From NCBI GenBank assembly GCA_003427395.1, contig BFEA01000149.1:805564-869563 (forward strand): DNA of 64,000 nucleotides. Direction: 5' to 3'. Shown piece by piece: positions 21,819 through 32,559 of this stretch (positions are counted from its first letter, which is position 1; each line of letters starts with the position of its first letter). The translations under genes were made by a program, and so were the position numbers. The notes beneath the pieces are model-generated. The model saw nothing but the letters and a program-made list of their open reading frames with translations, ran no database searches and had not been told where the DNA came from. This DNA comes from Chara braunii (taxonomy: Eukaryota > Streptophyta > Charophyceae > Charales > Characeae).

Positions 21819-22017
21819 NNNNNNNNNNNNNNNNNNNNNNNNNNNNNNNNNNNNNNNNNNNNNNNNNNNNNNNNNNNNNNNNNNNNNNNNNNNNNNNNNN
21901 NNNNNNNNNNNNNNNNNNNNNNNNNNNNNNNNNNNNNNNNNNNNNNNNNNNNNNNNNNNNNNNNNNNNNNNNNNNNNNNNNNNNNNNNNNNNNNNNNNNN
22001 NNNNNNNNNNNNNNNNN
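21819..22017. other. Assembly gap (199 N)
   Basis: Sits between the tail of LINE-a (+) and an oppositely oriented tail copy that starts with a T run, so the gap probably spans two facing poly(A)/poly(T) tracts. Confidence 0.99.
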
Positions 22018-22140
22018 TTTTTTTAATGGGAACAAGGCTCCAATCTATTTGTGGGGAGCAGCACGTGCTGGGAACCGGGCCCAGCGTCCCATATAGAAAT
22101 TTACATAGAATTTTGAGAGTTTGAGATACCGAGGTCATTA
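22018..22140 (-). repeat. Tail-A copy, minus orientation
   Basis: A T run, then the reverse complement of the core motif (GGCTCCAATCTATT at 22,036 to GCGTCCC at 22,090). This is the 3' end of a LINE or a derived SINE on the - strand; no coding sequence is attached. Confidence 0.6.
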
Positions 22141-22199
22141 CCCTGCTTTGGCTAAGAAAAATTAGAGCTACTTAGAAAATTACTACGACGAAATTCAGA

Positions 22200-22600
22200 A
22201 ATAGGCAAAATTCAGACAACAACTCAGAAACCCCCCATCAATCCTCTTTACCTCACTCCGGCAAGATTTACTGCAGCAGAGCCACCATCTTCGTTGCTGT
22301 TGTACCCTATTTCCATCCTACGAGCTAGCCCTCTCACTAGTAGGACGCTTCATATCCCACTATCTACTTCTCCCCACTCACCTTTTTTTTGAGAAACAAA
22401 AACATATGCACATTTCAGAAAAAGACTCAGACCCCCCTAAACAATCCCCTGTACCCCACTCCGGGAAGACTTACTGCAGCAGAGCCACCATCTCCACTGC
22501 TGTTGTACACTATTCCCATCCTACCAGCTAGCCCCCTCACTAGTAGGACGCGTAATATCCCACCATCTCCTTCTCCCACTCACCTCGATCTCTTTTTTGA
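22200..22600. repeat. Two tandem copies of a roughly 190-bp unit (family D)
   Basis: 22,215-22,375 and 22,430-22,590 share a long stretch including TTACTGCAGCAGAGCCACC, GCTGTTGTA, CATCCTA and CCTCACTAGTAGGACGC. A reverse-strand relative lies at 28,487-28,590. No ORF of note. It is probably the internal part of a LINE or SINE 5' region. Confidence 0.65.
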
Positions 22601-22639
22601 GATATCGGGGCCATTACCCGACTTCAGCGTCTGAGAATA

Positions 22640-24768
22640 CTTCAAAAGGAGAAAGGACGAAAACTAGAACCACTAACAATCCACCTCCTACCCTCACCAC
22701 AGATGAAGGACACGTCAACCAAGGTTTCAGTCCTCGTACCAGAAATCATCAGATCTCATACTCCCCGGCTAGGGTTACAAGGCAACACAAACTGCCCCAG
22801 TAGCGACCTAACTGTTTCTGACGGACAGAGAGTGCCTTCCCTCTCGGCAACTCTCTTTAACTGTAAGGCCCCTCAAAAGGTTACAGGGTCACCGCCCCGG
22901 CAACAGCTACGTCGGGCAAGATGGTTATGCCTTCCACCCTCAACATAACTTCAATGGCCTCAAGCTCCCTTGGTCACAGAGCAAATGCTCCAGCACCGGC
23001 CAATGTCGTCCCACCCCACCCTTCTAGTTAGACTTACCACCCTAAACCGCCGATCCCTCTTCTGAATGAGCCCCCCCACTACCCTCTTGCCTCTAATTTG
23101 ACCTTCCTTTTTTTGTTTGCAGAAATCACATCATAACTAAGACGAATTACTTGATAAAAACTGATGAAAAAAATTCTACGCACTAAAACAGAATACGAAT
23201 TTCAAATTTCAGACATAAATTCTTCAAATAGAAAATTAGTCAGGAGAGGAAAAAATTATCCTCTCTTCTGATGTAGGTTTTGACGTTCACCTGAGACTCC
23301 ATAACACGCTCACTGTGTGACCATCGAAGTTACTCCTTCCCTCAAAAAACAAAACCCCTGTTCCTACACTGCCCCCACCGGGAGGCACCCCCTCTCGGCC
23401 CCAGTTCGGAACAGCCTGTAAACGGACACTTCAACCCCCTAAAAGGCATACAATTCCCCTAGAGCATGCCTCACAGGCTGAAGTTTCCCCTTTCCCTTTG
23501 CCCCACCCCTTCCAGGCAAGGCAGCCCTCACATCTTCACTCCCTACTGTAAGTAGCTTCACCCCCTTGCCTTCTCTCCCCAACCGCCAGAGCTGATCCGA
23601 CCCTAAATCAGCCTGGCCCAGAAAAAGACAATTCCACAAAACTTCCTCTCCCCTCCAAGGATAACACCTCCCACCTTGCGAAACCCTCACGGGGAGGGGC
23701 TCCAGCCATAAAGGAGAACCCCACCAATCGCAAAGCAAGACGCAAATATACGACACAAAGACACAGGTGAAACTTGGAACACAATTAACGAAAAAAACAA
23801 TCAGAATCATCCTGTTACCGCAACAGTAATAAAAACTAGGAAGTTCAAAATACCGACAGAGATTTTTTTAATGGAAAATTTCTTCGAAAGAAAATCCCAA
23901 GGAAAAAACAGTAGAAAAACGATTTTGATGTCCAACCGGACTTTCGACTCTGATTTCCGGAACCCAAGGTTCAGGAAATCGTTCAGACCGTAAATCAGGA
24001 AACCGCTAATCAGAAAAAATTATCGTATGAACATCTAGGATTACAACTAGAAAAGAAAAACTAATAGCACAATTATTGAATCATCATCATTAGTTAAACG
24101 TCAAAGGAAAACTGAATCAGATCATCTTCATTTGAAAGAATATCCAGAATTACAACATAGAAAAAACAAACGAGTGATACACCTACAACAATCAAATTAG
24201 AAATTTAGAATAAAGAAGACAAAATTAAAAAAAAAACTAATTAGATCATCATCATTTGGTGAGCATAGCGGATTACGACATGCGGGCTTTAAGAATCAAG
24301 AAAGAGCAGGCAAACAGGCAATACAAAGTCAACGAATCAAAAAAACTGTTGAAAACAAAACCCTGAGATCGTGTTGACGCGTAACCTTTTTCACCCGCAG
24401 CAGGCTTCACATGAGATATCGATGTCCTCCTTCCTCCTTGAAACGTTATTCTCCATGTAGAGTCCTTCATACACTCGAGACATCAGAACAGGTAAGAGGA
24501 GAAACACTGACACACCCCTCCCCCCGTCAAACCTCACCTCCTCGCCTTCATCGGCCGTCAAACACCCGACCGCCTATTGGTCGACTACACCATCGAAAGG
24601 CCAGACAAGGAAGGTAATCAGACCGTAGCCAAGATCACCATCACAGCAGTCCACGCCATGTCACGAACACAACAACCGAGCCTGCCAGTTGCCCCTCAGT
24701 TCACGGGTTTCTGCGTTCAGTCAATGCGCAGAGTGAATCGGTCCACACACAAACCCAAGTCATAGAGC

Positions 24769-24770
<2 letters not shown>
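22640..24770. other. No gene seen; AT-rich DNA with repeat fragments
   Basis: 22,740-22,800 (TCTCATACTCCCCGGCTAGG, then GTTACAAGGCAACAC) has reverse-strand relatives at 28,735-28,775 and 28,885-28,930. From 23,860 to 24,300 a loose repeat of ATCATCATCATTTG and AGGATTACAAC-like words recurs every 60-125 bases in AT-rich DNA. No ORF here has convincing protein character. Confidence 0.5.
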
Positions 24771-24804
<34 letters not shown>

Positions 24805-24920
24805 NAATCTCTGGAGTCAGCTTGAGATGCTGGTAGGAGCAGACATCTCAAGCTGCACTCTAGGAGGCTCCATCTATTAATGGGGAGCTGCACCTGCTGG
24901 GAAACAGACCAGGCGTCCCC
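24770..24920 (-). repeat. LINE-b 3' tail with perfect hairpin and poly(A)
   Basis: T run of about 31 bases at 24,772-24,802. Next is a perfect 12-bp inverted repeat CAGCTTGAGATG (24,818-24,829) / CATCTCAAGCTG (24,844-24,855), then the core motif (24,868-24,920). On the - strand the order is core, hairpin, poly(A). Confidence 0.8.
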
Positions 24921-25489
24921 TTTTACAAAATATTGAGAAAAAAAGAGACATTGTGACCAGAGGAGGGGAGGGGGGTCCAGCACAGTCCAACAGTCGGGTC
25001 TTCGAGCTGCCCACTCCTGGTACTACTATCCCAAACTGTTGCATATTTTAATATGTTCCTCTACCGTCAGTCGGCGAACCTCCTGAACTCTTTCTCCCGA
25101 GTCTTATGAGGACCTTGATTCTTCGGCCCTGAGTTGGAGCCTGGTTCGGTCTCACAGGCCCCAGGGCACATATGTTTCTCAATCCTTCTCAGTCCCTTCT
25201 CAGACCCGGCCTTCTCTGCGACCCTGGCAGGGTATCAGTTTCTTGTCTCGTACTCCACGATAAGGTTGTGGCTCGGGNGGCGATCCTTCGCCATGCCTCC
25301 CTTCTCCCTTCCTCCAGATTCCTTTAGTCGGGCTTCGGGGCCTGTCTTCTTGTCTTGTCTCTGCCAGAGTCTGTGTGTTGTTCTGCCATGCCCCTTCACA
25401 GTTTGTGTCTTGCATCGGTCATATTGCCTGCATTCCTTGTTGGATCCACATCTCATCAAAGGGGCCAGGGGGTGCAAAGGGCAGGGGAG

Positions 25490-25575
25490 GGGGAAGGGAG
25501 GGATGTCCCCGGGAGGGGGGAGGGGGGAGGGGGGTAGGGGGGCAGAGGCATGGCAGGGGGGGGGGGGGGGGGGCC
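25490..25575 (+). other. G-run tract, possible G-quadruplex
   Basis: Contains many runs of four to eighteen Gs within 85 bases, including an 18-G homopolymer near 25,556-25,573. It lies in the LINE-b 3' region, so the element's own RNA (- strand) would carry C runs here. Confidence 0.5.
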
Positions 25576-25744
25576 GCTGAATGGATATGGAAGGGTGCGG
25601 GAGAAGGATGAAGTTAGTTTGGAGGTACGGGATGTGGAATTCGTTCATGGGTCTTCTCGTCCAGGTCTGTTCTAAGGATCTCCACGACTTCCACAAGATG
25701 TTCAGTTCCGCATCCAATTCACTGAACAACCTGTGGGGGTCTTG

Positions 25745-26821
25745 CTATATTTGGTTGTAGGAGCCGATGATGGCAGTTTTGGCCTGTGGTTCCTTTTCCC
25801 CTCTATGAGCTTGTTTCATGGTTTTCCACGCCTCATGTGTGTGGGATCTGATGACCTCCTCCAACGCCTGTTGTGCTTGCTGGAAGCCAAATTGGCGGTC
25901 TTTCCGTTCAAATGAGCACTTGGCTCGCCATGCCAGCATCAGTACGTTAAGCTTTGTATATGAAAACAGGTTCACAGCATAGGGGGACCATTGGGTGGGA
26001 TGGTGGAGGTTCTTCTCCAGCAGCAGGAGACCGAGGTCCCATGGAATGTGGTACGTTGTTAGGGAGTGGACGGCGGCATCCCACCATTGCCAGATTTGGG
26101 TGACCATTGGGCATGCGAGGAGGCAGTGCTCTAGGGTCGCACTGGTAGGGGGGGAAGCCCTGCCACAATAGGTGCATATGAGGGAGAGCTGGCCTTTCTG
26201 TTCCAAGTTAGTTCTGGACACGATCCAATCTGGAGTGGGGAGACATCGGTGAAGGATCTGCCATTGCAGCAAGCGGAGATTTGTGGGCATTATTTTGGTA
26301 TATTTAGCCCAGGGGAGGTTATGCAGGAGTGTCGGATCCATGGGTGAGACCCACGTCCATCTTGCGGCTATGGTATGGTTAATTGGGAGTGTCTGTCTTG
26401 AATCTTTGTATCCCCCTTGAACCGTGTAGTCCCATATGTGCATGGGTTTCCCATTTGTCCATTCCCACTCAACCGGATCAAAAGGCAAAACCTCGATTGG
26501 GGTTGAGGCTTCATAGGCAAAGAGACCCTCTTTCTGATCTCCCACTACTCTTATGTTCATCAATCTTTTCGGACTCTCTTCACAGTCTAAGTCGGCGTTC
26601 TGTGTCAGCTTTGTCAATCTCACCCTAGGCAGTTCAGGTTCGTGTGCTTCCAGAATACAGTCTTCCTGGTCATTTGTCTGCACTCTGTAGATCACCAAAG
26701 GCAGGGGCAGATCTGCGAGCCTGACCACCCAATCTCCCTGTTGCACATCGGACCCTAGCTTCAAGGCTTGTTGCCTCGCAAGGGGGATGGCTTCACGGAT
26801 CTGGTTCAGTTTGCAATCCAC
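25745..26821 (-). CDS. LINE-b ORF2 C-terminal region with intact zf-RVT finger
   Basis: 358 uninterrupted codons, the longest intact LINE piece in the window. It includes ILHRCLPTPDWIVSRT, then C-T-Y-C, then LEHCLLAC (zinc finger C-x2-C...H-x3-C), then QIWQWWDAAVHSL and a basic helical C-terminus. It aligns along its length with LINE-a 19,844-20,964 and serves as a reference for the stops there. The first codon is not a real start; the upstream part is in other frames at 27,022-28,030. Confidence 0.85.
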   Translation of the reverse strand: MDCKLNQIREAIPLARQQALKLGSDVQQGDWVVRLADLPLPLVIYRVQTNDQEDCILEAHEPELPRVRLTKLTQNADLDCEESPKRLMNIRVVGDQKEGLFAYEASTPIEVLPFDPVEWEWTNGKPMHIWDYTVQGGYKDSRQTLPINHTIAARWTWVSPMDPTLLHNLPWAKYTKIMPTNLRLLQWQILHRCLPTPDWIVSRTNLEQKGQLSLICTYCGRASPPTSATLEHCLLACPMVTQIWQWWDAAVHSLTTYHIPWDLGLLLLEKNLHHPTQWSPYAVNLFSYTKLNVLMLAWRAKCSFERKDRQFGFQQAQQALEEVIRSHTHEAWKTMKQAHRGEKEPQAKTAIIGSYNQI

Positions 26822-27021
26822 ATTTTAGCGTACCTGAGCTTTTTTTGAAGGAGGGCAAGTGTGGTCCAATCCCTGGCCTGTGAGTCCCACAATCCCCCGA
26901 TTGTGTAAATACCTTTTTTGACCCAGGTGAACCATGACGAATTTGTTGTTAGCAGGAAGGGTTTGCCTGCCTCGTCCGGTATGTGGGGGTCGCCAAACAG
27001 CGGTTGACGGCAGATGTCATG

Positions 27022-28030
27022 TCACTTGTTGGGAGGACGTTTTTGCTTCGGTCCAACCCGCCTCCAGAGAATGATTATGAATGGCCACAAAAGGTCGTTT
27101 GTTATGTCATGTTTGGTGGCGTGGGCCGGGTTTCGCGCTGGCCCTTGGGGTCCCAGGGAAGGGATAGACCAATATGCATTGGTCAACCACTCAAGGGGAT
27201 GCACTTTGCTATCGTCTGGTGACTTTGGGGCCAAGTTTGCAATCTGTAGAGAGGCCAATGGTGCCCATGGGATGTCGTTACCGGTAAGCACTCTCACTCA
27301 CACTTTGAAGATGAGGGCTTCGCTTTCTTTCCCATGGTCAAGGATTCCCAAGCCCCCTTTGGATCTTGGCTGGGTTAGTACATCCCATCTTACTTGGTTT
27401 AGGCAGCCTTGGGTATTTGTGCTGTTTTTCCATAGGTATACCGCCAGGGCTTTCTCGAGTCTTGCACATTGTTTTTGGGTGAGCGACCATACTGCAAGCT
27501 TATACCAGATTGCTGCTAGGATGGCATTGTTGATCGTCAATGCTCTACCAACCAACGAGGTATGCAGGCTATCCCATCTGCTCAGTCTATCAATTGCCAG
27601 GTTCACCAAGTTGTCCCCGTGGTCACATGGGGGTCCGAGGGCTGTCAACTTCACTCCCAAGATTCTGATTGCTGTTTCTTTTGCTGCCCACGAGACCTGC
27701 GGTTGTGGGGGGGGTTCCTCTCCCTGTGGGTGCAGCTACCATCCCTCCATCTTGACCCCCCAATTGACTTTCATATCTGCTGCCAATGAGAAAAGTTGAA
27801 TGGTTTGTATCAACGCTTTGAGGCTCTCTTCATCAACCCGAATGAGAACCGTCAGGTCATCCGCAAATAGCGACGTTACAGAGATGAGATGGTCTGGAAG
27901 CGCTGGGATAGGCACTTTGTGGATGCTTGGGTTTGCCCTAATTAGTGATGCCAAGGCCTCCATGACTGTGACGAAGAGTAGGGGTGCTATTGGGTCTCCT
28001 TGACGCACCGATCTTTGCAGGGGTATAGGC
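27022..28030 (-). pseudogene. LINE-b ORF2: RT 3' half and connection, broken
   Basis: On the - strand: SVRQGDPIAPLLFVTVMEAL and SLFADDLTVLI (intact FADD) between 28,025 and 27,736, a stop, then a second piece from 27,660 (RALTINNAILAAIW, SKGGLGILDHG). A TGA at 27,298 separates it from the next in-frame piece (HPLEWLTNAYWS). Homology to LINE-a ends abruptly just upstream of SVRQGDP, marking the 5' truncation typical of LINE insertion. Confidence 0.85.
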
Positions 28031-28354
28031 GATGCAAAATCGAAGTGATAAGGGAAAGATCGAAGGTATATTGATGATATCACACATGGATCGACGAGCG
28101 GGAATCCGGGTTATTGTCCAGGAGGATTGCGACGAAAGGATCCACAAAACCTACTTCACGGGTGTTTATGATCTGAGACAAACCAGCGACAACGAGGGCA
28201 AAGTCTTAGAGGACTGATTGAAAAATGTGAGCGGAAAGAAAGAGAACAAAGAAAGGCGAGAATGAAAAATTATGAGTGGGGGGCGATCGGGAATCGAAGG
28301 ACGAGAGTCGGTTGGTTCAGAGGTGGAAGTAGATGGATGGTAATTCACGAGTCC

Positions 28355-28500
28355 TGCTGATGAGGAGGGCTACCGTCTTCACCCGAATATAACGGTCGGT
28401 CATTATAGTTGTATTTGGGACAATTTTCTGTCCATACGCAGCGATAATGATCGGGTGTTCTATTCGGATGAAGACGATAGCTGGTAGGATGGGATAGGGG
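28355..28500. repeat. Imperfect foldback (family C)
   Basis: The left arm runs from GCTACCGTCTTCACCCGAAT (28,368) to about 28,420. The right arm ends in ATTCGGATGAAGACGATAGC (28,488) and is its approximate reverse complement over about 45 bases. A single arm (CCAAATACAGCTATAATGAC ... GGGTGAAGATGGTAGC) recurs at 35,620-35,680. Non-coding, MITE-like. Confidence 0.6.
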
Positions 28501-29040
28501 TATAGCAGCAGTAGAGATGATGACTCTCCTGTAATATAAGTGTTGTCGGAAGGGGGAAAGGGGGTTGATGGGTAGCTTCGGGTACTGAGCTTGACCAGTG
28601 TCTATAGGGATTGGATAGTCTAGAACTGAAGCTGGGTACTCTTGGGGTCCACTAATTCATCAGATGTTGTGCTGATGATGTCATTTAGCTCATATATGGT
28701 CTGTGCCAGAACGACGCTAGTCGGCGCTGGGGTTTGGTTATGCTGCCTTGTAACCCGAGTTAGACGGGGCATGAGACCTTTTTTTTTTTTTTTTTTTTTT
28801 TAGGGGGACGAAGGAATTGCGAAGGGTGGAAGGAATTCTAGTGGCAACTGTGAGCTACCATCAGGATGTCCAAGGTCAGGGATGGGGTTGGGTGTGTTGC
28901 CCTGTAACTCAGCATGGGGGGGCGTGAGACTGAGTGGAGTCCTGGCATGAGGATACGAGGGCGGAGGCAGTCTTGGTTGGTCTGCTGAACAGTACTTTGG
29001 TAGGTTGGGTTTTGGTCCATGGACTAGTCTTTGTGACCTT
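28500..29040. other. Repeat fragments and T run, no gene
   Basis: Holds a family-D relative (28,487-28,590, -) and two minus-strand copies of the GTTACAAGGCA repeat (28,735-28,775; 28,885-28,930). A T run (28,779-28,802) reads as poly(A) of a - strand insertion. No convincing ORF. Confidence 0.5.
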
Positions 29041-29191
29041 TCCTTTTTTTTTTCTTTTTTTTTTCACATGAACACGAGACAGTGTCTACTAGGGAAAGTG
29101 ATAAGGGCAGCTCTCCGTAGTACTACTGATTTCGGGACTCCAATCCATTGGTGTGGAGCAGCATCTGCTAGAAAGCGGGTCTAACATCCCT
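29041..29191 (-). repeat. Tail-A copy with hairpin and poly(A), minus strand
   Basis: T runs 29,043-29,064, then an imperfect hairpin region (29,075-29,132; arms CAGTGTCTACTAGGG- and CAGTAGTACTAC-like on the - strand, loop containing CCCTTATC), then the core motif 29,136-29,191. No coding part is attached, so this is a SINE or a strongly truncated LINE. Confidence 0.6.
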
Positions 29192-29471
29192 GATACAATA
29201 TCCTATGGGGGGTTGGGCTTCTATCATGCTATTATCGGGTCGGAGGGAGTATTAGATTGTGATATATATGTAAAATTCAAAGTCCTTGATACCCCCAACT
29301 TGAAATGGATGAACACATAAGCTATTAAAGACTTATAAATCCTCAAGATCAAGTCTAATCAGTTTTGGTTTGACGAGGATGTTATTACCATTCTTCTCAG
29401 ATTAATACGCCAGGCTACCCACAAGAAAGGTGGGATCCTAGACACTGCAAACTGGAAAGAATTGAAGATCA

Positions 29472-30830
29472 ATGGGTAATAAGGCAGAGAAAGTGAACCT
29501 AATAGAACTTCTCTATAACAAGGACAAAAATTGGAAACTCCTTAAAAGAAATGCAGACTTGGATCTCATATCTCCAAATGTTAACGACCTAGCTTCTGTC
29601 AAGAGCACCAAGCACCAAGCTATAATTGAACTCCTTAAAGAGGTAGGTGGTAAGGAATGATCGGATGTGATCTGCATTCAGGAGACGCACTTAACGAACA
29701 TAGCAACCCATAATCACATTCACAAAACCCCCATGATGCATACCGGGAACACGCTTTAAAACCAAGAAGTGCAGGTGTGGCTATATGGGTCCCACCAGGT
29801 TCAAAAGCATAAGTAATTAACTGGGAAGCCGACCAACAGGAAGGAAGATGAATTTTTATACAGGCGATGCTGAAATTAGAAGTGGTCAGTATATTGAATG
29901 TATATGGACCCAACGAGATGGAGGAACGCCAGACTTTTTTCGATTCCTTACTTCCCCGTCTCTCGGTGACCATCCTAATTATAATGGGGGGGGACTTCAA
30001 CGCAGCACTCGATGGGAATCTAGACAGATAGAACATTCCTTCCCCGTGTCCTCCCTATATAGAAAAAGATGAACAAATCATATTCAATTTATGCAATTCC
30101 TACAATCTCTTTGATTCCTTCAGGAGACTGAATCCTACCACAAAATCTTTATCTTGTCTTACCAAAAGGCACTCCAATAAACCTACTAAATTCAGGATCA
30201 ATCTTATTTTAGTCTCTGAAGATCTTCATGGAGGTATTCAATTTGCCTGTATCTTACTTAGAAGTGTCTTTCCAGGACTGGATCATGCTATGTGTATGAC
30301 AATGTTCTCCTTCCGAAAAAAGCCGGATCAGGGGAATAGATACTATAAACTCAATACTTAACATCTGAAGGACCATGAATTCTTACAATACCTGGAGGAC
30401 GTATGAGAATTCTGGAAAAAACAGAAGACCCACATCGAAAATGACATAATATGGTTCAACAACGACCTTGTTTTTTTAGGCTGTAAATGCAATGAATACT
30501 TTAAAGCCCTGGTAAATATAAGACATCAGCAAGAAACTGAAACTCATAAAAAAATTCATGAACTACAAGAAAAAGAGACAAACGAAAATGAACAAGAAGC
30601 CCTAAAGTCTCTAACTAATGAAATTCATACTTTAGAAGACCACTTACTCAAATGTATGGAATATAGATGGCAAGGATTCAGAATACGTGGTAAGCTCAAG
30701 AAACATCAGATGAAAGGTGTCATGGACGCTCGTTTCTTTGCCATGACCAGAGCTAGAACAAGTAGAACCACAATAGAAACTTTAGTAAACCCCTCAATTC
30801 ATAGCAACACCACGAACAACGGTTCGTCTT
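29472..30830 (+). pseudogene. LINE-c ORF2: endonuclease domain and linker
   Basis: VICIQETHLTN follows a TGA (29,658-29,660) that sits where the related LINEs support continuous coding. The later motif LIIMGGDFNAALDGNLDR lies near 29,970-30,025. Between them the frame is broken. The linker continues as helical, Lys/Glu-rich pieces to about 30,830, with a TAA near 30,360 and a TGA at 30,404-30,406 before E-F-W. Confidence 0.75.
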
Positions 30831-31019
30831 TCTAACCATCTATTTTGCCTTGCTTTCCTAAAATTATGCTTACCATGACGATGAACCCTTAGTCATCTCA
30901 ACGGCTGTCAGCATGAAAATAGTTAGGGAATTTTTATAAAGATCTTGTCAAGTCAGAAATTTCCTTTATTCCCTTATCACAAAGAACAACAGAAATAGAG
31001 GAATTCCTAACGTACAAAA

Positions 31020-32110
31020 AGAGAAACTGAATTTGTCATTAACTAAGGACAAAATTTGGAAAACCATAATCTTAATAGAAGAGGAAAAAACACCAGGTGT
31101 CGATGGTCTCCCAAAAGAATTATGGGAGTCCATGGGGGACCCTTTAGCATAAAATCTCATGAATTATTATCAAGCGGTCTGGACTGCAGAAGATATGAAA
31201 GAGATTGTCAATCAAGGGGTTCGTACCTTTCTGTACAAAAAAGGAGATAAACTTAACATTTACAATTATCACCCTATCACATTCCTTACAATGGTTTATA
31301 AATTGGTCGCAAAAACTCTCGCAGATAGAATGCTCAAGCCATACCTGACATTATTCACCCATTACAAACAGGGTTCATCTCAGACCGGAATATACAAGAT
31401 AATATCCTCCTTATAAATGAACTTATCAAAGTTGCATGCAATCTAAACATAATGCTGCCTTCATTTTCATAGACTTTGAGAAAACCTATGATCATGTGAA
31501 TTGGTTCGTCCTGGATAAGTGTCTGAACACAAATGAACTTCGGACCTTGCTTCAGAAGGTGGATTGCAAATATGCATAAAAAAACAACCACAAGAGTGAT
31601 GATTAATGGCAGCATGACACCTCCATTAGATCTACAGAGATCAGTTAGGCAAGAGGATCCACTAACTCGTTTCCTCTTCATAATAATAATGGAAGTGCTG
31701 ACAACCAACCTAAAACAATACAAAAATATTAGGAGAATTCATGTGACCTCCATCCCAAAAGAAGCAATCCCTATCTGCTCACTATTTGCAGACGAGCTCT
31801 CTTTGATGGTCGATGCAACACAGAAAAGCATGGATGCAATTAAAAATTTAATAAACAGATTTTGCAGATTAGCAGATATGAGCCTCTTCATAACAATAAT
31901 GGAAGCTCTGACCGCCAAGTTGACACAAAGATATTAAGAGAATTCATGCAACCTCCATCCCAGAAGAAGCAATCCCTATCTGCTCACTATTTGCAGACAA
32001 CCTCTCTTTGATGGTGGATGCAACACAGAAAAACATGGATGCAATTAAAAATTTAATGAACAAATTTTGCAGATTAGCAAATATTAGGGTAAACTGGGGA
32101 AAAAAAACCC
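31020..32110 (+). pseudogene. LINE-c ORF2: reverse transcriptase with duplicated catalytic block
   Basis: EEEKTPGVDGLPKELWES (31,080), YHPITFLTMVYKLVAKTLADR, FIDFEKTYDHVNW (31,468) and LQRSVRQEDPL (31,634). The catalytic block then occurs twice, 210 bp apart (31,674 and 31,884). The first reads F-A-D-E and the second F-A-D-N, so neither has the F-A-D-D needed for polymerisation. Frameshifts lie near 31,370 and 31,560; TAA at about 31,150. Confidence 0.85.
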
Positions 32111-32364
32111 TAGGATGATGGATACATCATGAGGGAGTTAGACCACCAGAAACACCCCGCATTAAATGGCTTCCCTTAAACAAGGCATTAAGGGTCCTAG
32201 GCATCTCGCTATCAACTGAAGGGAAGCCCACAATTAACAACGAAGTTATCTTTCGAAGTGCCCAATCCAAATTATAATTATGAAAAAACAAACACACATC
32301 GATAATGGGCAGAGCCTTGGTAATCAATAATGCAATTTTAGCCTTGATTTGGTATAAGTCAGCA

Positions 32365-32546
32365 AACGGTAGGAGGTTTTAGTTAGGATCTTCTGTTTCC
32401 ATGTTTGGACTGTGGTTGGGTAGATCATAGACAATTTTTTATGAAAACTGCAGTTGTTCTTAAAATTGTTTCTCATAGGTTTTCGCAGGTTTGGTAATCG
32501 ACTGATTGTTTTAAAAAAATGGGGGGGGGGAAGGGGGGGGGAGGAA
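32365..32546. mobile_element. 182-bp insertion in LINE-c flanked by GTCAGCA duplication
   Basis: GTCAGCA occurs at 32,358-32,364 and 32,547-32,553. Removing the insert and one copy rejoins the LINE text (IWYKSA then IWALDNKW). The insert ends in TTTTAAAAAAAT followed by G runs (32,521-32,541). No similarity to other parts of the window seen; no TIRs. Likely a retroposed short RNA or small SINE. Confidence 0.7.
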
Positions 32547-32559
32547 GTCAGCAATTTGG

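Larger units (their letters stand above)
24770..28035 (-). mobile_element. LINE-b: 5'-truncated LINE, minus strand
   Basis: Reading on the - strand from 28,035 down: RT from the SVRQGDP motif onward, connection, zf-RVT finger, C-terminus, a roughly 750-base 3' region with a G-rich stretch, the tail-A motif with perfect hairpin, and poly(A) (T run 24,772-24,802). The 5' break falls inside RT. Same family as LINE-a. Confidence 0.88.
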
